From positions 64,001 to 128,000 of the forward strand of contig JAJDEO010000013.1 of NCBI GenBank assembly GCA_029259745.1: DNA of 64,000 nucleotides. Direction: 5' to 3'. Under the pieces are notes generated by a model. It did no database searches and was not told where the DNA came from. It saw only the letters and a program-made list of their open reading frames with translations. This document shows, in pieces, positions 51,070-58,771 of this stretch. How positions within the stretch are numbered: the first letter of the stretch is position 1; every line of letters begins with the position of its first letter. This DNA is from Planctomycetota bacterium. GTDB lineage: Bacteria; Planctomycetota; B15-G4. A program made the position numbers and the translations under genes.

Positions 51070-52716
51070 GTGAGAATGCGAATGCGGCGTGGCCCATGGG
51101 CGCTCGGAGTGGCCCTCGTTCTCTTCGCCAGTGTGGCGCGCGGCCAGGTGCACTTGCCCGTCAACGCCACGCCGTGGTCGTACGTGGCGCCGCCCTTCGT
51201 CGCCCACTGCCTGCATGACTACCGCCTGTACCTTCCCGAGGCACCACTCGAACAACCCGCCACGGGCTGGCCGGTGCTCGTCCACTTCGACCTCAGCGGC
51301 TACTGGAACACCGTCGACTTCCCGCAGCTCGACGCCCAGGCGCCAGGACTCGCGGGCTACGAGAAGACTCAGCGCCGTCTCGCCAAGGCCCTCGCGAGTG
51401 GCATCGCCGTGGTGACGTGCCGCGCAACGACATCCGCTCCGACGTTGATCTGCGACACGGGCACCGAGACGCTTCCCGGCCACGGTCTCTTCCATCCGCC
51501 AGGCTTCGTACCCCCCGACCTGGTCGGGGCCGGCAGCGCCGGGGCGGACATCGCGCCATACGACACGCTGCACTACCACATGCCCGAGAAGGACGCGGTC
51601 ATGATCGTCCAGCACCTGCGTCACGGTGCGGGTCTGACGACGGGCCCGCTGTCGTCGCTCGACCCCGACCGTATCGCCGTCGAAGGCGGAAGCACGGCCG
51701 CGTCGGTGCTGATGTGGATCGCCTTCGGCCCCGACCGTTCGACGACCGCTCCCTTCGCGGGACTCGGCGGTCAGCACGCGGTGAGTAGCAGACCCGACGC
51801 GGCGATCCTGCGCTCGGGAATCACATGGCAGCCGCTCCAATCGGACGTCAACCCGTCGGGTCCGCCACCCAAGAACAATCACTTCGGTCGCGATGGTCAC
51901 TCCGAGACTCCGGCCGCCACGCTCGGCCACGCGTTGCTGAGCGAGCGCGTCGCGTTTTCTGCGCTCGCGTACGCCGACGCACTGGCGCCCGACTCGATCT
52001 ACCTGACCTACGACGAGCCCTTCCCCTGTCAGGACTTCACGCCCGACACCGTGGGGTGCGCTCCCGAGCTCCCGTTCTGCTTCGGGTGCGAGAACACCAC
52101 GTTCGGTGTGCATGCCGCTTGGCACGGATACGCAGCCAAGGCGATGTTCCCCGACGCCGTGCGCCTCGTCATCACGACGTGTGAAGTCTTTGCGCAGAAA
52201 GACGACCTCGGCGACCCCGGGTTCGCGCAGGTCCCGGCCGTCCCGATCTTCGACGATGTCCATGCCCTCCAGACCGATATGATCGCCTTCCTCGGTGCGG
52301 CGTTCGGAATCGCGGGCGCCGCACCGGCGAGCCCATGGACGACGATCGAGCGCTCATGGATGCCGCTGGCCGAAGCGTGCATCGACATCAAGGAGAGCGA
52401 GTTCCCCGAACTCGACGGTTCGGGAAGTCTCGAGGTGGGCGAGCTGGTCTCGGTGCGCATGTTCGGCATGCCGACACCGGGGCTTGCCATGCTCATCGTC
52501 GGGTTCCGCGATGCGAGCACGCCGATCTTCGGCACTGTCGGCGTGCCGTCGCTCGATGTCGTCACGCCCGTCTTCCCCGTCCTCGCGTCCCCGCTCTCGC
52601 TCAGCGCAACGTGGCCGAGCGAGATCCCGCTCGGCACGACGCTCTACATGCAGGCCTTCGGAAGCGACGGCGCCGGCATCGTCTCGACGAACGCCCTGCA
52701 GGCGATCGTGCCCTGA
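51070..52716 (+). CDS. Secreted alpha/beta-hydrolase-like protein with diverged C-terminal domain
   Basis: A 548-residue exported protein. A GTG at 51070 (GGGGAAG spaced eight bases) or ATG at 51076 starts a signal peptide ending ARG. Residues 35-380 form a carboxylesterase-like alpha/beta fold: YRLYLPEAP, PVLVHFDLSGYW (oxyanion region), nucleophile candidate in VEGGSTAAS, and HAAWHGYAAKAMFPDAV with His near the expected place. The last 125 residues align in outline with the shared C-terminal domain (LAMLIVGFRDASTPIFG, PLGTTLYMQAFG, STNALQAIVP-stop) although PFKGG has changed to PIFG. Hydrolase function is inferred. Confidence 0.75.
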   Translation: MRMRMRRGPWALGVALVLFASVARGQVHLPVNATPWSYVAPPFVAHCLHDYRLYLPEAPLEQPATGWPVLVHFDLSGYWNTVDFPQLDAQAPGLAGYEKTQRRLAKALASGIAVVTCRATTSAPTLICDTGTETLPGHGLFHPPGFVPPDLVGAGSAGADIAPYDTLHYHMPEKDAVMIVQHLRHGAGLTTGPLSSLDPDRIAVEGGSTAASVLMWIAFGPDRSTTAPFAGLGGQHAVSSRPDAAILRSGITWQPLQSDVNPSGPPPKNNHFGRDGHSETPAATLGHALLSERVAFSALAYADALAPDSIYLTYDEPFPCQDFTPDTVGCAPELPFCFGCENTTFGVHAAWHGYAAKAMFPDAVRLVITTCEVFAQKDDLGDPGFAQVPAVPIFDDVHALQTDMIAFLGAAFGIAGAAPASPWTTIERSWMPLAEACIDIKESEFPELDGSGSLEVGELVSVRMFGMPTPGLAMLIVGFRDASTPIFGTVGVPSLDVVTPVFPVLASPLSLSATWPSEIPLGTTLYMQAFGSDGAGIVSTNALQAIVP

Positions 52717-52731
52717 CCCGCCAGCGCGAGA

Positions 52732-53916
52732 TCAGCGAGCGCGCAGCTCCTCGAACGCATCCGCCGCGATCTCCGTCAAGATGTCCGCGAGCGGCTTGCC
52801 GAGCGCCGCGGGATCATCTTCGTTGAGCTGTATCGCCGCGGCCAGGTCCGCGTCAGGGTAGTAGCCCATCGACGTGAGGTAGCCAGGCATGAACCCGTCG
52901 TGCCCGCGCAGGACGCCGATCGGCGTCTCGCGCAACATGACCCCGAGCCCGTAACGCATGTTCGCACCGAGCGACGGAGCCTCGACCGACTCGAGCATCA
53001 TCTCGAGGTACGGCCCGTCGAGGGCCGTGCCGCCGTACAGCGCCCGCGCCCACACGGCGAGATCGCGCGGCGTGTTCGCCCACCCGCCGCCGCACCACTC
53101 GAACTGCATGTTGTACGTCGTCTGGCCCTCGTCGAGCGTGCGTTCCGCGATGCCCATCGGTCGGCCCATGACGACGTGGCCCTGCACGAGCCAAGGAATG
53201 CGTCGCGCGTTGGACGGCACACTCCCGGCCAGCCCCAACGGTCCGACGAAGCGCGACTGCGCGAGTTCGTAGAACGGCGTCCCCGTGATGCGCTCGATGA
53301 CGAGCCCGACGACGATGTAGTGCGTGTCCGCATACGCGAAGCCCTCGCCGGGCGCGAAGATTGGCTCGGTGTCGAAGACATGCTCGAGCAACTCCTCAGG
53401 CTTCCAGACGCGGTCGATCTCGGCGGTGAGCTTCGGCATGAAGGCCGGCGCGAAGACGTAGCGCGGCATCCCGGCCGTGTGGCGGAGCAGCTGTCGCGTC
53501 GTCACGCGGCGCGCGTTCGGCAGCCGGTCGAGCCACGCCGGCGCGGGATCGTCGTCGGCGAAGAACGAGGCCACAGGGCGGTCGAAGTCGAGGCGCCCTT
53601 CAAGGAAGAGCGAGTGTGCGACCGCCGTCACGAACGTCTTGCCTGTGCTGCCCGAGAGCATGCGATCGGCGGGCTTCAGCGCGACCTTGTCGTCCGTGGA
53701 CGCCCAACCTGCCGCCAGCACGACTTCGGTGCCGTCGGGCAACACGATGGCCGCCGAGGCACCCGCGATTCCCAGCGAGACGACCTGGTCGAGCGTCGCC
53801 TGCATGCGAGCTGCGACGCGCTCGGCGAGAGGCTCGTCGTTCACGACGTCACCTTGACCGACCGCGGCGAACGCCATCAGCACGACCGCGACAACGGGAG
53901 ACGTCGCCGTCATCAC
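52732..53916 (-). CDS. Serine hydrolase, beta-lactamase/D-Ala-D-Ala carboxypeptidase-like (class C type)
   Basis: A 394-residue exported protein with a signal peptide at residues 1-22. Catalytic motifs of the serine beta-lactamase/esterase fold are present: SxxK as Ser90-Thr-Gly-Lys93 (MLSGSTGKTF), the Tyr motif in FAYADTHY, and HDG in RGHDGFMPG. Such exported proteins include penicillin-binding-like carboxypeptidases and esterases; the absence of other resistance genes makes a resistance role unlikely. Its start overlaps the stop of the NHL/TPR gene by four bases, so they are co-translated. Confidence 0.88.
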   Translation of the reverse strand: MMTATSPVVAVVLMAFAAVGQGDVVNDEPLAERVAARMQATLDQVVSLGIAGASAAIVLPDGTEVVLAAGWASTDDKVALKPADRMLSGSTGKTFVTAVAHSLFLEGRLDFDRPVASFFADDDPAPAWLDRLPNARRVTTRQLLRHTAGMPRYVFAPAFMPKLTAEIDRVWKPEELLEHVFDTEPIFAPGEGFAYADTHYIVVGLVIERITGTPFYELAQSRFVGPLGLAGSVPSNARRIPWLVQGHVVMGRPMGIAERTLDEGQTTYNMQFEWCGGGWANTPRDLAVWARALYGGTALDGPYLEMMLESVEAPSLGANMRYGLGVMLRETPIGVLRGHDGFMPGYLTSMGYYPDADLAAAIQLNEDDPAALGKPLADILTEIAADAFEELRAR

Positions 53917-55199
53917 TGCTCGATGCGGACCGCGCGGACGCGGAACGTGCCGGGAGTGATCTGGTCGTTGACGAACAGCGTCTTGCCGTTCGGGCTCGCC
54001 GCGATTCCGTTCGGAAGCGCGAGCAGGGCGCTGCGCCCCGCACCGTCGGCATGCCCTTGGGTGCCACTTCCCACGACATGTTCGATCGTGCCATCACGAG
54101 TGACACGATACACCGCGTTCCCGCTCCGCGCCGTCACCCAGAGCGCATCGTCGACCCAGGCGAGGTGGCCGTTGCCCCCGCCGGGAAGTTCGGCGACGAA
54201 CGACAGCTCCCCCTTCTGCGTCACCGCGAGAACCGCCCCGTCTTCGAAGTTGCAGACGTAGAGCGTCCCGTCGGGTGCAAGGCAGATCCCGTTCGGCCCC
54301 TTGAGCAGACCGCCCGCGACGACGACCTGCGGTTGACCGCCCGGCTCGACGCGCAGAACGGCGCGGCGCTTGAAGTCGGTGAGGAAGAACGTGCCGTCGC
54401 CTTTGCGCGCCACGCCGACCGGTCCCTGCAGGCCTTGCCACCCGAGGTCGGTCTTGTCGCCTTCGGGACTCACGCGCCAGACGCGCGCACCGCCGAAGTC
54501 GACCTGGATCAGCGACCCGTCGGGTTCCAACGCCGAACCGGCGGCTTTCACAAAACCGCTCGCGAGCAGCTCGGGCTCGGCGCCGCTCGGGATACGCCAG
54601 ATGTTGGAGCCGAAGTCGGACACGTAGAGCGTGCCGTCGGGTCCACACGCCACGCCGCCCGTTCCACCCGCGCGTGCGGGACCGAGTGTCGTCGCATGGG
54701 CACCGACCACGGAACCGATCGACATCCCGGCCGACAGCGACGCAAATCGCGGATCGTTCTGCAGGCTCGTGAGATCGGTGTCGCGCACGAGGCTGGCGCC
54801 GTTCGTGAAGCCTGCATTGCGGGCCCGGTGCAACCACTGGAAGGCATGGTCGGGCCGGTCTTGCAGGGCATGCACACAGGCGATGTTGTAGCTCGCCGTG
54901 GCGCGCAGTTGTCCGCGCGACGCCGCCGACAGCAGCGCGAGCATGTGTCCGCGCAGTGCCTCGTCGAGACGCCCCGCCGAGTGGTGAGCCATGCCGAGAT
55001 GGAACCAGGCCCACGCCTCGCTCGGGTCGCGCGCCAGCGCGCCCTCGAGCAGCGTGACGGCTTCGTCGTACTTGCCCTGGCCGACGAGCGTCGCCGCGCG
55101 TGATACGTCCGGATCCGTGGGCGCTCCTTGGGACCAACCCCAAGACGCAAGGAGACAGACGATCACGAGTGACGCCGCGGACTTCGAGAGATGTGTCAT
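53913..55199 (-). CDS. Secreted TPR plus NHL-type beta-propeller protein
   Basis: A 428-residue exported protein. The ATG at 55199 (MTHLSKSAASLVIVCLLASW) begins the signal peptide. A TPR pair covers about 30-150 (ATLVGQGKYDEAVTLLEGAL, AWAWFHLGMAHHSAGRLDEAL). From about 165 a propeller has NHL/SMP30-like blades: GGVACGPDGTLYVSDFG, SALEPDGSLIQVDFGG, PVGVARKGDGTFFLTDF, GPNGICLAPDGTLYVCNFED. Propellers of this kind bind ligands or act as lactonases. It precedes the serine hydrolase gene on one transcript. Confidence 0.85.
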   Translation of the reverse strand: MTHLSKSAASLVIVCLLASWGWSQGAPTDPDVSRAATLVGQGKYDEAVTLLEGALARDPSEAWAWFHLGMAHHSAGRLDEALRGHMLALLSAASRGQLRATASYNIACVHALQDRPDHAFQWLHRARNAGFTNGASLVRDTDLTSLQNDPRFASLSAGMSIGSVVGAHATTLGPARAGGTGGVACGPDGTLYVSDFGSNIWRIPSGAEPELLASGFVKAAGSALEPDGSLIQVDFGGARVWRVSPEGDKTDLGWQGLQGPVGVARKGDGTFFLTDFKRRAVLRVEPGGQPQVVVAGGLLKGPNGICLAPDGTLYVCNFEDGAVLAVTQKGELSFVAELPGGGNGHLAWVDDALWVTARSGNAVYRVTRDGTIEHVVGSGTQGHADGAGRSALLALPNGIAASPNGKTLFVNDQITPGTFRVRAVRIEQ

Positions 55200-55386
55200 A
55201 CCCCGAGCGTAAATGCGCTCGACGCGCGCTGCGGTGTGCAATTTCCCACGCAGACGACGAAAGCGTGCCGGCCGCGCGGCGTGACGCCGAGGTCGTCCCC
55301 CACACGCACACTCCGTGCGCACACGAACGAGGACACGCGCCGAGTCCGGAACGACTCGACGCGCCGGGACAGCCGACGAAGCCTTC

Positions 55387-55415
55387 AGAACGTCACAGTC
55401 CTTAGAACATCACAG
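55387..55415. repeat. Short direct repeat before hydrolase gene
   Basis: AGAACGTCACAG and AGAACATCACAG (one mismatch) occur 17 bases apart, about 70 bases before the hydrolase start. The arrangement could be an operator, but two copies are weak evidence. Confidence 0.3.
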
Positions 55416-55467
55416 GGCTCTGAACGCGTGCGACGATCGGGTCTCACTCGTGTTGGGAGATGCTTTG

Positions 55468-57012
55468 ATGCTCGCTCTCGTTGCTGTGCTTGCTCTCAGT
55501 TCTTCGGCTTTCGGTGAGGCACCGTTCTGGGGACAGCTCGAAGCCGGGCCGCATGCCGTCGGCTTCGAGAGCTCCTGGATCCTGGATGTCTCGCGCACCT
55601 ATGGCGACGCCGGTGGCGCGCGCCCCGTGCTCGCCAACGTCTGGTATCCGGCCCAGGCTGTCGAAGGCGCATCGATGCCGCACGGCGGCTATCTCCGGAT
55701 CGCATCCGATCTCCCCGAGGTCGCTGAGTTCGTCGACGACCTCATCGCCTACGAGCGCTCCGTGATTCGCGACTACGTCGTCGGCGACGTCGACGATGCC
55801 GAACTCGAAGCCTTCCTCGCCACGCCGACGGCGTGTCACCGCGATGCTCCGCCCGCCGAAGGGCGCTTTCCCGTGGTGCAGTACCACGCGGGATTCGGGT
55901 CGTCCTTCGAAGACAACGCCGTGCTTTGCGAGTACCTCGCGAGCTGGGGCTACGTCGTTCTCGGAAGCTCGTATCTGAAGGGCGACGCCACGTCGTTCAA
56001 CATCGACGCCGCGGACGCATCATTCCGCGACCTCGAGCTACTCCACCGACACGCCGAAGCGCGCGCGCACGCTGACACCTCGCGCCTCGCGCTCATCGGG
56101 CACAGCGGCGGAGCCCACACGATCCTGCAGTTCGCGGCCCAGCCGAACCGTTCCGCTGACGCGCTCGTCGCGATCGACACGACGCAAGACGCACACAGCC
56201 TCGACGACCCGCGTTGGCGTCCGATGGTGGAGGCCGTCCTCGCGGGCAAGGAACACATCGATCAGCCGCTGCTGTTCATCGCCCCGCCGCACGCGTACTT
56301 CTCGCTCGGCGACACGTTGCTGCACGCCGAACGCACCTACCTCACGATCCGCGACCTCGACCACGACACACTGATCTCGCAGGGCACGATCCACAGCGAC
56401 CGCACGCACGACGCCCTCGAGCGTGACCACGAGGCCTCGGCGAGCGCAACGCGTGCCAGCTACACGGCGCTGTGCGAATACGTTCGGATGTTCTGCGACG
56501 CCCACCTCAAGCATGACGCAGCCGCCGTCCGCGACCTCGCCACGCGCCACACCGACACGCCGGTCGCCGGCGCTGGGCTGCGCGCCGAACACGTCGCGCG
56601 TGGTGTCCATCAGCCCGACGCCGCGACGATCTCCGACAATGCTCCGCCGACGCCGCGCGAGGTCCGCCCGCTGCTCGACCGCGACGGCTCCGAGGCCCTC
56701 ATCGCGACGCTGCGCCACTGGAAGGACGACTCGCGGGGAGCGACGCTCGTCGACGCGACATTCCTCGTGCCGCTCCTCTCGGAGCTCGTGCACGCCGGGC
56801 GGATCGCCGAGGCGCGTGCGCTCTTCGACTTCGCGACGGAGGACGGCACCGACCTCATCGGCCGCATGCACATCTGGTTCGACTTCTACGTGCAGAACGA
56901 CCGCCGGCGCTACATCGAGTGGTTCCTCGACGTCACCACTGCCCTCGCGCCCGAACACCCGGACGTGCAGCGCTGGCGCGCGTTCCTCGAGGAAAACACG
57001 CGCCAGCGCTGA
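55468..57012 (+). CDS. Secreted alpha/beta hydrolase (PAF-acetylhydrolase/dienelactone-hydrolase-like)
   Basis: A 514-residue exported protein. The ATG at 55468 (MLALVAVLALSSSAFG) starts a short signal peptide; the open frame extends upstream but is Arg-rich and unlikely. The hydrolase fold shows PVLANVWYPAQ, FPVVQYHAGFGSSFED, nucleophile elbow ALIGHSGGAH and TYLTIRDLDHDTL with a late Asp-His. A helical C-terminal extension of about 120 residues (LIATLRHWKDDSRG, LLSELVHAGRIAEARALF) resembles TPR-like helices. Substrate unknown. It is convergent with the beta-helix gene and divergent from the TPR/NHL gene. Confidence 0.85.
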   Translation: MLALVAVLALSSSAFGEAPFWGQLEAGPHAVGFESSWILDVSRTYGDAGGARPVLANVWYPAQAVEGASMPHGGYLRIASDLPEVAEFVDDLIAYERSVIRDYVVGDVDDAELEAFLATPTACHRDAPPAEGRFPVVQYHAGFGSSFEDNAVLCEYLASWGYVVLGSSYLKGDATSFNIDAADASFRDLELLHRHAEARAHADTSRLALIGHSGGAHTILQFAAQPNRSADALVAIDTTQDAHSLDDPRWRPMVEAVLAGKEHIDQPLLFIAPPHAYFSLGDTLLHAERTYLTIRDLDHDTLISQGTIHSDRTHDALERDHEASASATRASYTALCEYVRMFCDAHLKHDAAAVRDLATRHTDTPVAGAGLRAEHVARGVHQPDAATISDNAPPTPREVRPLLDRDGSEALIATLRHWKDDSRGATLVDATFLVPLLSELVHAGRIAEARALFDFATEDGTDLIGRMHIWFDFYVQNDRRRYIEWFLDVTTALAPEHPDVQRWRAFLEENTRQR

Positions 57013-57025
57013 ACGCAGCCGCGAC

Positions 57026-58711
57026 TCAGGGAGTCGTGCCGAGGATCGCGTTGCTCACGGCGAAGCCGTTCGGACCACCGACGTCCGGGACCCAGACCTG
57101 GTAGTAGGTCTCGAAGGCCGACGGCACGCCGGCAGGCCACGTCGCACCGAACATGAGGTCGCCCGTGCCCGTGGGCAGGTCGACGAGCACGTCGGGGTTG
57201 GGGACGAGCACGCCGCCCTTGAGCGGGCTGTTGATCGCCGTGAAGCCGGCCACGATGAAGGCCGTGCTGCCGGGCAGCGCGTTGGTGATCGACACGTCGA
57301 GCGTGCTGAGCGGCGTCAGCGGACCGCTCAATGCGAGCACCGGCGCGCCGGACGTCCCGGCCAGCGAGTTGCCGAGATCGGTGAACGGGCCGCCACCAGC
57401 AGGCGCGAACTCGAAGGCGCCCATGTCGACGACCGGCGCCGGCCCGACGCCCGTGTCGGCGACCCCGGCGTCATCGACGAAGCGCGCGTTGCCGAGGAAG
57501 TCGACCGTCGTACCGGCGGGCACTTCGGTGTTGTCAGCGGCATCGATCGCCGGGGAGCCCGCCGACAGTGCGAAGTCGCCACCCACTTCGTCGACGAACA
57601 GCGGATCGATGGAGATGTTGCCCGTGCCGACGTAGACACTCGCGTCACCTTCGACGAGGCAGTAGCTCGCGTCGGCAGCCTGGTTCATCTGGGCCTGCTG
57701 AATCGTGGCGCTGGCCGGGCCGATGTTGCCCCAGATGACGCAGTTGCGAACCGTCGTCTGGTTCGCGTTCTGGATGCGCAGACCGCCGACGTTGTTGTTC
57801 ACCGACGTGTTGCCGACGACCGTGCAGTTGCGCACTTCGGTGTCGCCGCCGCTACCGATCCAAAGACCGCCACCGCCGGTGCCCCCGTTGCCGGTTGACG
57901 TGTTGTCCGTGAAGACGCAGTTGTTCACGACGCAGTTGTTGCTCGAGAAGATCTCGAGGGCGCCGGCACGCCCGGCGGTGTTGCCCGTGAAGAAGCAACG
58001 CTCGAACACCACGCCGTTGCCGCCGGCGATGTCGAACGCGCCGCCGAACGAACCGCCGACACCGTCTTCGAAGCTGCAGTCGGTGAAGCTCGGAAAGCCG
58101 CCGTTGTTGATGTAGCCAGCAGCGCCACCGAAGCTCGAACGGTTCTCGACGAAGCGACAGTTGCGCACCGTCGGGCCGACGTTGCCGAGGCAGAGGATGC
58201 CGCCGCCACGATCGTTGTTCGCGCCGCCACCCGTGGCCGCGCCGCCGGTCACCGTGAAGCCATCGAGGACGGCCGTCGCGTTCGTGCCCGTCGTGCGTAC
58301 GATGTGGAAGCTGTTGTCGAGGAACGCGCCGGGGCCGTTGCCGTCACCCGCGAGGTCGCCGTCGAGCACGCTCGGGGCCGTGCCGAAGGGTGGACGCTCG
58401 GAAGGCGAGGCCTCCGTGCCGACGAAACCGCCGAAGAGCTCGACGCCGTTGGCAAGCGCGAAGGACGCCGTGCGTGAGGTTCCGGTGGTCGGGAAGTACG
58501 TGCCTTCGGCGACGAAGATGTCGTCATCGGAAAGCGCGACGCCAAGCGCAACCTGGAGGCCGTCGGAGCCCTGGAAGGCGTTGGACCAGGACGACCCGTC
58601 GTTGGCGCCCGTGGCGAGATCGGCGTCGACGAAGAGCGTGTCGGCAGCCGACGTCGGGGCCAGGCATGGGAGCAGAGACAGAGAAAGCAGGAACAGGGGA
58701 GGCCTGAACAT
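57026..58711 (-). CDS. Secreted beta-helix (choice-of-anchor-Q) protein with PFKGG C-terminal domain
   Basis: A 561-residue exported protein with a signal peptide at residues 1-22 (ending APTSA). Residues 24-400 are a right-handed beta helix: LFVDADLATGANDGSSW opening, TVRNCRFVENRSSFGGA, VFERCFFTGNTAGRAGA, CVVNNCVFTDNTST repeats with parallel-strand Asn turns. Near 380-440 a DIMS-like end (LSAGSPAIDAADN) is typical of choice-of-anchor Q proteins. The last 120 residues are the shared domain (FTDLGNSLAGTSGAP, SPLKGGVLVPNP, VSNAILGTTP-stop). Probably a surface or polysaccharide-binding protein. Confidence 0.87.
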   Translation of the reverse strand: MFRPPLFLLSLSLLPCLAPTSAADTLFVDADLATGANDGSSWSNAFQGSDGLQVALGVALSDDDIFVAEGTYFPTTGTSRTASFALANGVELFGGFVGTEASPSERPPFGTAPSVLDGDLAGDGNGPGAFLDNSFHIVRTTGTNATAVLDGFTVTGGAATGGGANNDRGGGILCLGNVGPTVRNCRFVENRSSFGGAAGYINNGGFPSFTDCSFEDGVGGSFGGAFDIAGGNGVVFERCFFTGNTAGRAGALEIFSSNNCVVNNCVFTDNTSTGNGGTGGGGLWIGSGGDTEVRNCTVVGNTSVNNNVGGLRIQNANQTTVRNCVIWGNIGPASATIQQAQMNQAADASYCLVEGDASVYVGTGNISIDPLFVDEVGGDFALSAGSPAIDAADNTEVPAGTTVDFLGNARFVDDAGVADTGVGPAPVVDMGAFEFAPAGGGPFTDLGNSLAGTSGAPVLALSGPLTPLSTLDVSITNALPGSTAFIVAGFTAINSPLKGGVLVPNPDVLVDLPTGTGDLMFGATWPAGVPSAFETYYQVWVPDVGGPNGFAVSNAILGTTP

Positions 58712-58771
58712 GTTGGGGATCCGGGATGGGAGGAGCCCCGAAGTGTACGTGACTTCGGCGCGCCCCGGGCG

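Noticed and set aside
52732..53916. Beta-lactamase resistance gene
   Set aside because: SxxK, Tyr and HDG motifs show the fold, but such hydrolases are mostly esterases or carboxypeptidases in this phylum, and there is no resistance context.
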